Shown: in pieces, positions 9,955-16,465 of the stretch
Layout: each line of letters begins with the position of its first letter
Numbering within the stretch: the first letter of the stretch is position 1
Assembly: GCA_035293045.1 (NCBI GenBank)
Contig: DATDOY010000121.1
Span: 1 to 17,394, forward strand
Length of the DNA stretch: 17,394 nt
Reading direction: 5' to 3'
Source: DATDOY01 sp035293045
Lineage (GTDB): Bacteria; Actinomycetota; Acidimicrobiia; IMCC26256; JACPCJ01
Notes under the pieces: model-generated
Told to the model about the DNA's origin: nothing
Database searches by the model: none
What the model saw: only the letters and a program-made list of their open reading frames with translations
Made by a program: the position numbers and the translations under genes

Positions 9955-10020
9955 GTTTCGTGGCCGGGCATGTATTCCCGGACACCTGGGGTTTCCGACG
10001 CGGCGCCGCCCCGAGACGAA

Positions 10021-10064
10021 TGTGTGAGTGTCTGCCCGGCTGACGCCGGGCAGACACTCACACA
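10021..10064. repeat. Perfect long palindrome, copy 1 of a dispersed family
   Basis: TGTGTGAGTGTCTGCCCGGC (10021-10040) is followed by a 4-base loop TGAC and its exact reverse complement (10045-10064). The same arms recur at 16466-16513. It lies 37 bases beyond the stop of the second PII gene and 156 bases upstream of dnaK, so it may end the amtB operon transcript, although no T-run follows. Confidence 0.9.
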
Positions 10065-10087
10065 CCCCGAAGCGACGAGGCGGCCTG

Positions 10088-10113
10088 CCTATAGGGCTTC
10101 CCTATAGGGCTTC
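10088..10113. repeat. 13-base tandem duplication over the PII gene stop
   Basis: CCTATAGGGCTTC occurs twice head to tail (10088-10100 and 10101-10113). The second copy contains the last codons (E-A-L) and stop of the PII gene; the first lies just past the stop. A simple local duplication is the likely origin. Confidence 0.85.
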
Positions 10114-10521
10114 GGGGCCCACCTCACCGGTGCGGATCCGGGTCACCGACTCGACCTCGCTCACCCACACCTTGCCGTCCCCGATCTGGCCGGTGCGCAC
10201 CGCGCCGACGAGGGCGTCGACCAACGGCTTGACCGCGGCGTGATGCACCAGGATGTCGACGCGCACCTTCGGGACGAACTCGATGTCGTATTCCGCCCCC
10301 CGGTATGTGGCCTGGTGGCCGCCTTGGCGGCCGAATCCCTGCACATCGGTCACGGTGACGCCGGGGACGCCCTGGTCAAGCGCTGCGTCATGCACGGCGT
10401 CGAGCCGGTGCGGCGGCACCACCGCCGTCACGAGCATGACGGACGCGCGACCACCACCACTCGCATCCGCCGGCGGCGGGATCTCCTCCAATGGAGGACG
10501 GATGGGAGTGATGGTGGCCAC
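10102..10521 (-). CDS. Second PII nitrogen-regulatory protein, N-terminally extended
   Basis: 139 residues from the GTG at 10521. From residue 28 on it is a complete PII protein: GFGRQGGHQATYRGAEYDI with Tyr78 at the position of the modified Tyr51, Gln66 and Lys85 matching the 2-oxoglutarate contacts Gln39 and Lys58, and the B-loop GQIGDGKVWV with Lys117 matching Lys90. PII trimers bind ATP/ADP and 2-oxoglutarate and plug the Amt channel. Residues 1-27 (Pro/Gly-rich, starting MATITPIRPPLEE) are extra. The alternative ATG at 10437 would start one residue inside the usual PII beginning. Neither start has a good ribosome site, so the extension is uncertain. In the usual IKP motif the Lys is Pro here (VVPPHRL). 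It follows the first PII gene by 19 bases and is likely in one operon with amtB. glnB or glnK cannot be chosen from sequence. Confidence 0.85.
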   Translation of the reverse strand: MATITPIRPPLEEIPPPADASGGGRASVMLVTAVVPPHRLDAVHDAALDQGVPGVTVTDVQGFGRQGGHQATYRGAEYDIEFVPKVRVDILVHHAAVKPLVDALVGAVRTGQIGDGKVWVSEVESVTRIRTGEVGPEAL

Positions 10522-10540
10522 GGCGCCCGTTCGTCAGGTT

Positions 10541-10879
10541 CTACAAGGCCTCGTTGCCCTGTTCCCCCGTGCGGATCCGGGTGATCTGGTCGACCGACGT
10601 GACCCAGATCTTGCCGTCCCCGATCTTGCCGCTGTTGGCGGCGTCGCTGATGGCCCCCACGACCTGATCGGCCTGGGCGTCGCCGACGACGACCTCCACC
10701 ATGACCTTCGGGAGGAAGTCGACCGTGTATTCCGCCCCACGGTAGGTCTCGGTGTGCCCTCGCTGGCGGCCGAAGCCGCGCACGTCGCTGACCGTGAGGC
10801 CCTGCACCCCCGCGGCCGTCAGGGCCTCCTTCACCTCGTCGAGCTTGTGGGGCTTGATCACTGCCGTGATCATCTTCAT
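10541..10879 (-). CDS. glnK: PII nitrogen-regulatory protein GlnK/GlnB
   Basis: 112 residues, exactly the classic PII length. The T-loop TYRGAEYTVDF carries Tyr46 and Tyr51; Tyr51 is the residue modified by uridylylation or, in actinobacteria, adenylylation. The B-loop SGKIGDGKIWV has Lys90, and the C-loop ends RIRTGEQGNEAL. The protein senses 2-oxoglutarate and ATP/ADP and blocks AmtB when nitrogen is plentiful. It starts 17 bases after the amtB stop with a GAGAGGA ribosome site, the standard amtB-glnK pairing; glnK is therefore the more likely name than glnB. No glnD modifying-enzyme gene is present in the window; in many actinobacteria it follows glnK. Confidence 0.95.
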   Translation of the reverse strand: MKMITAVIKPHKLDEVKEALTAAGVQGLTVSDVRGFGRQRGHTETYRGAEYTVDFLPKVMVEVVVGDAQADQVVGAISDAANSGKIGDGKIWVTSVDQITRIRTGEQGNEAL

Positions 10880-10896
10880 GGCATTCCTCTCGCGTC

Positions 10897-12207
10897 TCAG
10901 ACCGACGTCGTTGCCGGCACGGGGGCGGCAGCGGTGTGGGTCGCGGCACCAAAGACCATCTCGCCGTAGCCCGGAGCGCCGTGCTCAGCGACGTCGAGTC
11001 CAGCGAGTTGCTCCTCGTCCGTCACCCGCAGCCCCATGACCTTCTTGATCACGGAAAAGAGGATGAACGCCGTCGCCATCACCCAGACGAGGTTGGCGCC
11101 GGAGCCCAGCGCCTGTCGCCCGAGCTGGGTGAAGCCTTCGCCGTACCACAGCCCGCCGGAACCCCCGAGGGCGGCACGTTCGACGAGCGCAGGCGCCGCG
11201 AACACACCCACTAGGAGCGTCCCGAGCAGGCCGCACACACCATGCACGGAGATGGCGCCGACCGGGTCATCGATCTTGAGGCGGTCGAAGAACCGCACGG
11301 CGCCGACCACCACGGCCCCGGCGATCGCCCCGATGAAGAGCGCCGCCCACGGGTACACGAACACGCAGCCCGCCGTGATCGCAACGAGTCCCGCGAGCGC
11401 CCCGTTCATCGTCATGGAGATGTCGGGCTTACCCGATGTCATCCACATGAGCGCCATCGTCACGATCGCGCCGGCGCCGGCCGCCAACGTGGTCGTCAAG
11501 GCGACGTCCGCCACGATGGGAAAGTCAGCCCCGAGCTGGCTTCCCGGGTTGAACCCGTACCAGCCAACCCAAAGGATGAACACGCCGAGCATTGCCATCG
11601 GAATCGAGTGGCCAGGGAGCGCACGCGGCTTGCCGTCGGCGCCGTAGCGACCGAGTCGCGGGCCGACCAGGAGCGCTCCCATGAGCGCCGCCCACCCGCC
11701 GGTGGCGTGGACCACCGTGGACCCGGCGAAGTCCAGGAACTGCTTTTGGAACAGCCAGCCGCCGCCCCACATCCAGTGCCCGAAGATCGGGTAGATCACC
11801 GCGCTGATCACCACCGAGTAGACGACATAGGCCTTGAACTTGGTCCGGCCGGCCATGGCGCCCGAAACGATCGTGGCCGCGGTGGCCGCGAACGCCACCT
11901 GGAAGATGAAGAACGTGGCGGGCGAGAGATTGAAAACGAACGGGTCGGAGAGGCCGCCGAGGCCGAAACCCTTCCAGCCGATCCAGTCATTGCCGGTTCC
12001 GAACATGAATGCGAACCCGACCAAGAAGAACATGACCACGCCGATGGCGAAGTCCATCAGGTTCTTCATCACGATGTTCCCGGCGTCGCGGGCGCGGGTC
12101 AATCCTGCTTCGACCATCGCGAAACCCGCCTGCATGAAGATGACGAGAACCGCGGCGACGAGGACGAACGTGTTATCGAGAAGAGCCTTGACCTCATCTC
12201 CGCTCAT
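10897..12207 (-). CDS. amtB: AmtB ammonium transporter
   Basis: 436 residues with about 11 membrane segments and the Amt/Mep/Rh signatures. The twin pore histidines are His167 (in DFAGSTVVHATGG, with conserved Asp159) and His322 (GAISVHGVCGLLGT); the Phe gate region is FFIFQVAFAATAATIVSGAM. N-terminus MSGDEVKALLDNTFVLVAAV has the outside-start arrangement without an evident cleaved signal. The cytoplasmic tail RVTDEEQLAGLDVAEHGAPGY is the conserved docking end for PII proteins. It conducts ammonium into the cell. ATG at 12207 has GGGAGG upstream. It is first in an operon with two PII genes. Nitrogen control is expected from the family; GAAAC-N6-GAAAT at 12323-12308 on the minus strand is only weakly GlnR-like. 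Confidence 0.96.
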   Translation of the reverse strand: MSGDEVKALLDNTFVLVAAVLVIFMQAGFAMVEAGLTRARDAGNIVMKNLMDFAIGVVMFFLVGFAFMFGTGNDWIGWKGFGLGGLSDPFVFNLSPATFFIFQVAFAATAATIVSGAMAGRTKFKAYVVYSVVISAVIYPIFGHWMWGGGWLFQKQFLDFAGSTVVHATGGWAALMGALLVGPRLGRYGADGKPRALPGHSIPMAMLGVFILWVGWYGFNPGSQLGADFPIVADVALTTTLAAGAGAIVTMALMWMTSGKPDISMTMNGALAGLVAITAGCVFVYPWAALFIGAIAGAVVVGAVRFFDRLKIDDPVGAISVHGVCGLLGTLLVGVFAAPALVERAALGGSGGLWYGEGFTQLGRQALGSGANLVWVMATAFILFSVIKKVMGLRVTDEEQLAGLDVAEHGAPGYGEMVFGAATHTAAAPVPATTSV

Positions 12208-12394
12208 CCCTCACACCTCCCATACTGCGTTGTAGCCAAATGGACCACCGCAGTCTGCGAGGCCAACGTTGCCCGGCCGGGTCGAGACCGTGACGGCTTG
12301 GCGTCGAATTTCTGACCTGTTTCTTGCGGTCGCCGGTCGCCCGGGTCAGGCCGCGGCGACGTCCAACTCCGACTCGCACCCGCGGCGCAACGCG

Positions 12395-12544
12395 GACGAG
12401 CCAGAGCGAACCGAGCGTCGCCGACAGAATCGATGTAGCGAAGATCCCCACCGTGCCGCCGAGCAGCACGATGCCGCCCGACGCCTCGAGAGCGAGGAAC
12501 TCCTGCAGCGGCGCCGAAATCCGAGCCGCCGCCTTCTTGATCAT
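12395..12544 (-). pseudogene. Decayed N-terminal fragment of an NhaA-like Na+/H+ antiporter
   Basis: The first 48 codons or so read MIKKAAARISAPLQEFLALE and then ASGGIVLLGGTVGIF, which closely resembles the NhaA N-terminus (the pattern PLxxFLxxEASGGxxLL before the first membrane helix). NhaA normally has about 380-450 residues. Here similarity is lost after GSLW; the same frame stays open to 12194, into the amtB start, but as arginine-rich sequence without membrane helices. There is no convincing ribosome site. The region 12208-12573 otherwise holds only the amtB promoter region. A chance open frame is possible, but the match of about 20 contiguous family-typical residues argues for a relic. 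Confidence 0.6.
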
Positions 12545-12573
12545 GTCGCGGTCATGGCCTGATCACCCGCGGG

Positions 12574-13119
12574 TCACGAACTCCTTGCCATCTGGCTCCT
12601 TGCCATCTGGCTCCTTGCCATCTGGCCGTTCCCCATTTGGAGGACGTAACCCCTCGACCGCACCGTGCGGATCTCCAACCCGAGGTTCTCGATGCGACGC
12701 CGCAGTCGCAGGACGTGCACGTCGAGGGCGTTGCGGGATGGCGGGGCGTCGGGCCACGCGGCGCGCATCAGCGCCTCCCGTCCGACGACGGCGCCGAAGC
12801 GCTCCGTCAGGGCGCCGGCCAGGCGCTCCTCCAACGGTGAGAGCGGGACCCAGGTTCCGTGGTGCGCCAGCGTGCCGTCGACCACGCGGGGCAAGACGTC
12901 GGTCGACGCCCGGGCTTCGAGGGTGCGGATCCGCGCTCGCAGGTCGTCGTCGGGCGCCGGGAGGCGCATCCAATCCTCGAGGGGATCGGCCACCGCGGGC
13001 GCCTCCGTTCCCGGGCCGAGCAAGAGCAGGCGGGGGGCGCCACGCCGGCGAGTCCGCTCGAGGCGCTCCGCCTCGTCGGGCCAGTGGATCAGGGCGACTT
13101 CCCCGAGCATGGCATCCAT
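12574..13119 (-). CDS. Winged-helix (OmpR/PhoB-type) transcriptional regulator with degenerate N-terminal domain
   Basis: 181 residues from the ATG at 13119; ATG at 13110 is equally possible and neither has a strong ribosome site. Residues 89-161 are a PhoB/OmpR-type winged helix: LSPLEERLAGALTERFG, VVGREALMRAAWPD and ALDVHVLRLRRRIENLGLEI followed by the wing TVRSRGYVLQ. The N-terminal 70 residues (ALIHWPDEAERLERTRRRG, PRLLLLGPG, DPLEDWMRLP) look like a shortened receiver-like domain without the phosphorylatable Asp pocket, so control by phosphorylation is unlikely. The C-terminal tail has three QMARS repeats after the wing. The frame continues upstream to 13287 but that part is arginine/proline-rich and spans the divergent promoter. 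It is divergent from the cyclic-nucleotide-binding genes and may control them or itself; its target is not known. Confidence 0.82.
   Translation of the reverse strand: MDAMLGEVALIHWPDEAERLERTRRRGAPRLLLLGPGTEAPAVADPLEDWMRLPAPDDDLRARIRTLEARASTDVLPRVVDGTLAHHGTWVPLSPLEERLAGALTERFGAVVGREALMRAAWPDAPPSRNALDVHVLRLRRRIENLGLEIRTVRSRGYVLQMGNGQMARSQMARSQMARSS
12581..12625. repeat. 15-base tandem repeat, three copies, in the regulator's 3' end
   Basis: CTCCTTGCCATCTGG occurs three times exactly (12581-12595, 12596-12610, 12611-12625). A diverged fourth unit follows at 12626-12640 (9 of 15 matching). On the minus strand it encodes the repeated QMARS at the C-terminus of the winged-helix regulator, in frame. 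Confidence 0.9.
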
Positions 13120-13173
13120 GGCTTGCGACGGTAAGAGCCGGATGTTGCGACCGTGTTTCGTCGTCGTGAACGT

Positions 13174-13206
13174 CCCGGTTGAACCGGGCGGTGGAGCGAT
13201 TAGGCT
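13174..13206 (+). promoter_or_regulatory. Promoter with overlapping palindrome for the cyclic-nucleotide-binding genes
   Basis: TTGAAC (13179-13184), 16 bases, then TAGGCT (13201-13206) fits a sigma-A-type promoter facing the two cNMP genes. The -35 is embedded in the perfect palindrome CCCGGTT-G-AACCGGG (13174-13188), placed as an operator would be. The divergent winged-helix protein is a candidate binder, by inference. Confidence 0.45.
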
Positions 13207-13223
13207 CCGGCGCGCACAGCCAG

Positions 13224-13268
13224 GCCGGGGCAGGGTCCCGGCAGCAAGACGAGGCGACGGATGTCGCC
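13224..13268 (+). other. Two hairpins in the 5' leader of the cyclic-nucleotide-binding genes
   Basis: GCCGGG/CCCGGC (13224-13229 with 13237-13242, loop 7) and GGCGAC/GTCGCC (13253-13258 with 13263-13268, loop GGAT) lie between the predicted transcription start and the ATG at 13280. The second hairpin ends directly before the GGGGAGAG ribosome site. I do not recognise a known riboswitch class. Confidence 0.4.
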
Positions 13269-13279
13269 GGGGAGAGACG

Positions 13280-13702
13280 ATGAGCAAGGGCGACTATCTC
13301 AACCATCTGGCCGAAGTCCCGCTGTTCGCCGCGTGTGGGAAGAACGATCTCAAGTTGATCGCCCGGCGCGCGGAGAACGTGCAGGTCAAGGAAGGCAAGG
13401 AACTCGTGGCCGAGGGCAAGCCCGGGCACGAGTTCTTCGTGATCGCCGAGGGCGTGGCCACCGTGAAGCGCAAGGGAAAGAAGGTGGCGTCGCTGAAGCG
13501 AGGCGACTACTTCGGGGAGCTCGCGCTCCTCGACCGGGCGCCCCGCAACGCCACCATCGTGGCGGCGACCGACATGGAGCTGTTCATCCTCGGGCAGCGG
13601 GAGTTCTCCGGTCTCCTCGACGAGGTGCCTGGGCTCGCCCACAAGCTCCTGACGGGGATGGCGCGGCGTCTGCGCGATCACGACTCGCGTTCGGTCCACT
13701 AG
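13280..13702 (+). CDS. Stand-alone cyclic-nucleotide-binding domain protein (first of two)
   Basis: 140 residues, almost entirely one CAP/PKA-type cyclic-nucleotide-binding fold: short N-terminal helices (DYLNHLAEVPLFAACGKNDL), a beta-roll, the phosphate-binding cassette FGELALLDRAPRNAT with Glu80 and Arg89, and a C-terminal helix (EVPGLAHKLLTGMARRLRDH). Glu and Arg of the cassette are those that contact ribose and phosphate in cAMP-binding members, so cNMP binding is plausible. There is no helix-turn-helix, kinase or channel part, so it is not a CRP-type regulator; it may act by partner binding. The ATG at 13280 has GGGGAGAG upstream. The longer open frame upstream lies over the divergent regulator gene and is not coding. 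It forms an operon with its paralogue 14 bases downstream. Confidence 0.88.
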   Translation: MSKGDYLNHLAEVPLFAACGKNDLKLIARRAENVQVKEGKELVAEGKPGHEFFVIAEGVATVKRKGKKVASLKRGDYFGELALLDRAPRNATIVAATDMELFILGQREFSGLLDEVPGLAHKLLTGMARRLRDHDSRSVH

Positions 13703-13716
13703 GAGCAGGGGCATCG

Positions 13717-14148
13717 ATGGCAGGAATGAAAAAGGGCGCCTACCAGGATCGCCTGGCGAAGGTCTCGCTGTTCTCGTCGCTCTCGAAGCGCGACCTGCAG
13801 CGGATCTCGTCGCACGCAACGTCGCACCGTGCCTTCGCCGGTGAAGAGCTGACCCGCGAGGGCCGACCGGGCTACGAGTTCTTCGTGATCGGCGAGGGTC
13901 GCGCGGTCGTGCGGCGCAAGGGTCGAAAGGTCGCCTCCCTCAAAAAGGGCGACTTCTTCGGCGAGCTGGCCCTGCTCGATCGGGTGCCCCGCAACGCCAC
14001 CGTCGTCGCCGAGACCGACATGGAATTGTGGGTACTCGACGGTCGGGAGTTCGGCGCCGTCTTGCGCGAGGTACCCGAAATCGCGGTCAAGATCCTCGCC
14101 ATCCTCGCGCGACGCTTGTCGGCGGCAGACGCCAAGGCGCTTCACTAG
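13717..14148 (+). CDS. Stand-alone cyclic-nucleotide-binding domain protein (second of two)
   Basis: 143 residues, a clear paralogue of the preceding protein: YQDRLAKVSLFSSLSKRDL at the start, GYEFFVIGEGRAVVRRKGRK in the beta-roll, the phosphate-binding cassette FGELALLDRVPRNAT with Glu83 and Arg92, and a final helix EIAVKILAILARRLSAADAK. It too has no DNA-binding or catalytic domain. ATG at 13717 has AGGAG upstream, overlapping the end of the first gene; the ATG three codons later is an alternative. The two proteins may form a heterodimer or have split roles after duplication. The stop is 73 bases before the EtfD-like gene, which seems to have its own promoter. Confidence 0.88.
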   Translation: MAGMKKGAYQDRLAKVSLFSSLSKRDLQRISSHATSHRAFAGEELTREGRPGYEFFVIGEGRAVVRRKGRKVASLKKGDFFGELALLDRVPRNATVVAETDMELWVLDGREFGAVLREVPEIAVKILAILARRLSAADAKALH

Positions 14149-14208
14149 CCGCTCGGCGTTCGACCTCGAGGCCGCACCCCTTTTCCATTGCCTGCGCTCG
14201 TGAGCCGG

Positions 14209-14214
14209 TAGATT
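14209..14214 (+). promoter_or_regulatory. -10 element for a probable leaderless transcript
   Basis: TAGATT matches TANNNT and ends 7 bases before the GTG at 14222, and no ribosome site is visible. Transcription would therefore start at or next to the GTG, a common actinobacterial arrangement. A -35 (TTGCCT, 14188-14193, 15-base spacing) is poor. Confidence 0.45.
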
Positions 14215-14221
14215 CCGCCGC

Positions 14222-16459
14222 GTGCGCAGGCCGAAGCTGAAGCCCCATCACCTCGCCCTCGGGATGGGCATCGCCACCGGAGCGGCGGTGCTGCTCATCG
14301 GAGGCGGCCTGCCCCAGATCACCGAGTGGCACGACGACTCGCACACGCGACGCGAGACGTTCGGCAACGTTCCGAGCGCGCTGAAGGGCCTCTTCTACGT
14401 CACGCTCTCGTCAGTGTTCGTCGTCGTGGGCTGGCTCGTGGCGAACCGGGTTCGCAACTACGAGCGCGGACGTCCCGACAACCGCCGCACCACCCGGGCC
14501 AACGCCCACCGGAGGATGCGCGACTTCCGCCGGGGCGTCTGGATGCAAACGCTGATGCGCGACCCGGCGGCCGGCGTCATGCACTCGATGATCTACTTCG
14601 GCTTCATCGTGCTGTTCGTGGCCACGCTCGTGCTCGAGCTCGACCACCAGGCTCCCGAGTCGCTGAAGTTCCTGCACGGCGGCGTCTACAAGGCCTACTC
14701 CGCAACCGCCGACCTCTTCGGCGTGATCTTCGTGGTCGGCATCCTCTGGGCGATGGTCCGGCGCTACATCACCCGGCCGTATCGGATCCGGATCAAGACC
14801 AAGCCCGAAGACGCTCTCATCCTCGCGATGTTCCTCTTCATCGGGCTGTCGGGATTCGCCCTCGAGGCGGTGCGGATCGCGCTGGCGGGCCGGCCGTCGT
14901 TCGAGGAATGGTCGTTCGTCGCCTTCCCCATCGCCGACCTGTTCGACGGCGCCACCCCGGCGGCACTCCAGGACGCCCACCGCTGGCTGTGGGTCGCCCA
15001 CTTCGTCGGCTTCCTGTTGTTCCTCGTGCTGCTGCCGACCACGAAGCTCCGCCACATGTTCACGTCGCCGATGAACATGTATCTGCGCGACCGTGATCGC
15101 CCAAAGGGCGCCATGAAGCCGCTGCCCAACCTGATGGAGACGGAGCTCGAGAGCTTCGGCGCGGCGACCATCGAGGACTTCACGTGGAAGCAGTTGTTCG
15201 ACACCGACGCGTGCACGGTGTGCGGGCGCTGCACGTCGGTGTGCCCGGCCCACGCCACGGGCAAGCCCCTCGACCCGCGCGAGATCGTCCTCAAGGTCGG
15301 CGAGGTGATGGCCGCCACGGGTGACCCGTTGGTGTCGCCCCCCGTCGGAGTGGTGTCCGACATCGAGGTGTCGGCCAACTCGGTCTTCGAGCGCATCTCG
15401 GCCGAGGAGATCTGGGCGTGCACGTCATGCAAGGCGTGCGACGAGATCTGTCCGGTGAACATCGAGATACTCGACAAGATCCTCGACATGCGGCGCTACC
15501 TGTCGCTCATGGAGTCCAACTTCCCCACCGAGCTGGGCAACGCCTATCGGTCGATGGAGAACTCGTCGAACCCGTGGGGGATGAACCAGGGAGAGCGGGC
15601 CGACTGGGCCAAGGCGCTCCCCGAGGAGGTCGCGGTGGTCGACGCCTCGTCGTCGCTCGACCACGAGTACCTCTACTGGGTCGGGTGTGCGGGGAGCTTC
15701 GACGACCGGGCGAAGAAGACGAGCGTCACCATCGCCAAGCTGCTGCAACGGGCCGAGATCGACTTCGCCATCCTCGGCCCGTCCGAGCTGTGCACCGGCG
15801 ACCCGGCACGGCGATCGGGCAACGAGTACCTCTTCCAGATGCTCGCCATGCAGAACGTCGAGGCGCTGAACGGCATGGGCGTCAAGAAGATCGTCACGCA
15901 GTGCCCGCACTGCTTCAACACGCTGAAGAACGAATATCCCCAGCTCGGGGGCAACTACGAGGTCGTGCACCACAGCCAGTTCCTCATGGAGTTGGTGGAG
16001 GACGGCAAGCTCGACATCCGCGGGGCGTCGCTGCCGGAGCGCATCACGTATCACGACTCCTGCTACCTCGGACGCCACAACGACGTCTACCTCGCCCCGA
16101 GGAAGGTGATCGGTCAACTCGCCGGCGTGGAGATCCTCGAGATGCCGCGCAGCGGGACGCGGGGGATGTGCTGTGGTGCCGGCGGCGCCCGGATGTTCAT
16201 GGAGGAACACACGGGGAAGAAGGTGAACATCGAACGCACAGAAGAGGCGCTCGCCACGGGCGCCGACCGCATCGCCGTCGCGTGTCCCTTCTGCCACATC
16301 ATGATGGACGACGGGGTAAGGGAGAAGGGCAAGGAGGAAGAGGTGCGCGTCACCGACATCTCCGAAGTGCTGCTCGACGCGCTCGAACGTCGCGACCGCG
16401 ACGCCACCGAGGTGGCCGTCCGCTCCACCCGCGACGCCCGCCCCACCCCCGCCTCCTGA
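14222..16459 (+). CDS. Membrane iron-sulfur oxidoreductase, EtfD/FadF/HdrD-like
   Basis: 745 residues. The N-terminal 275 residues carry about five to six membrane segments (around 11-30, 55-74, 120-140, 162-180, 196-216, 256-272) of the NarI-like haem-b type fold. Next come two [4Fe-4S] sites: Cys331, 334, 337, 341 (CTVCGRCTSVCP) and Cys400, 403, 406, 410 (CTSCKACDEICP). Two CCG-type domains follow: Cys489, Cys524 and CPHC (561-564), then DSCYLGRHN (Cys614), MCCGAGG (650-651) and CPFC (688-691). These bind the non-cubane clusters of heterodisulfide-reductase-type subunits. The family includes Bacillus FadF and mycobacterial EtfD, which move electrons from electron-transfer flavoprotein to (methyl)menaquinone in fatty-acid oxidation; that role here is inferred. 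No etfAB or acyl-CoA dehydrogenase gene is in the window. The GTG start at 14222 appears leaderless. Confidence 0.88.
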   Translation: MRRPKLKPHHLALGMGIATGAAVLLIGGGLPQITEWHDDSHTRRETFGNVPSALKGLFYVTLSSVFVVVGWLVANRVRNYERGRPDNRRTTRANAHRRMRDFRRGVWMQTLMRDPAAGVMHSMIYFGFIVLFVATLVLELDHQAPESLKFLHGGVYKAYSATADLFGVIFVVGILWAMVRRYITRPYRIRIKTKPEDALILAMFLFIGLSGFALEAVRIALAGRPSFEEWSFVAFPIADLFDGATPAALQDAHRWLWVAHFVGFLLFLVLLPTTKLRHMFTSPMNMYLRDRDRPKGAMKPLPNLMETELESFGAATIEDFTWKQLFDTDACTVCGRCTSVCPAHATGKPLDPREIVLKVGEVMAATGDPLVSPPVGVVSDIEVSANSVFERISAEEIWACTSCKACDEICPVNIEILDKILDMRRYLSLMESNFPTELGNAYRSMENSSNPWGMNQGERADWAKALPEEVAVVDASSSLDHEYLYWVGCAGSFDDRAKKTSVTIAKLLQRAEIDFAILGPSELCTGDPARRSGNEYLFQMLAMQNVEALNGMGVKKIVTQCPHCFNTLKNEYPQLGGNYEVVHHSQFLMELVEDGKLDIRGASLPERITYHDSCYLGRHNDVYLAPRKVIGQLAGVEILEMPRSGTRGMCCGAGGARMFMEEHTGKKVNIERTEEALATGADRIAVACPFCHIMMDDGVREKGKEEEVRVTDISEVLLDALERRDRDATEVAVRSTRDARPTPAS

Positions 16460-16465
16460 TTTCTT

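Noticed and set aside
10021..10064. Terminal inverted repeat of an insertion sequence together with the copy at 16466
   Set aside because: Each copy is itself a complete palindrome, the intervening 6.4 kb holds core genes and no transposase, and no target-site duplication is visible.
13213..13279. SRP RNA or a known riboswitch in the leader of the cyclic-nucleotide-binding genes
   Set aside because: The hairpins are real pairings, but the conserved SRP tetraloop motif and the cores of the GEMM, ydaO and cobalamin classes that I know are absent.
12563..13819. 418-codon minus-strand frame spanning the cyclic-nucleotide-binding genes
   Set aside because: It is antisense to the first cNMP gene and overlaps the winged-helix gene in another frame; the domains seen in the other frames are decisive.
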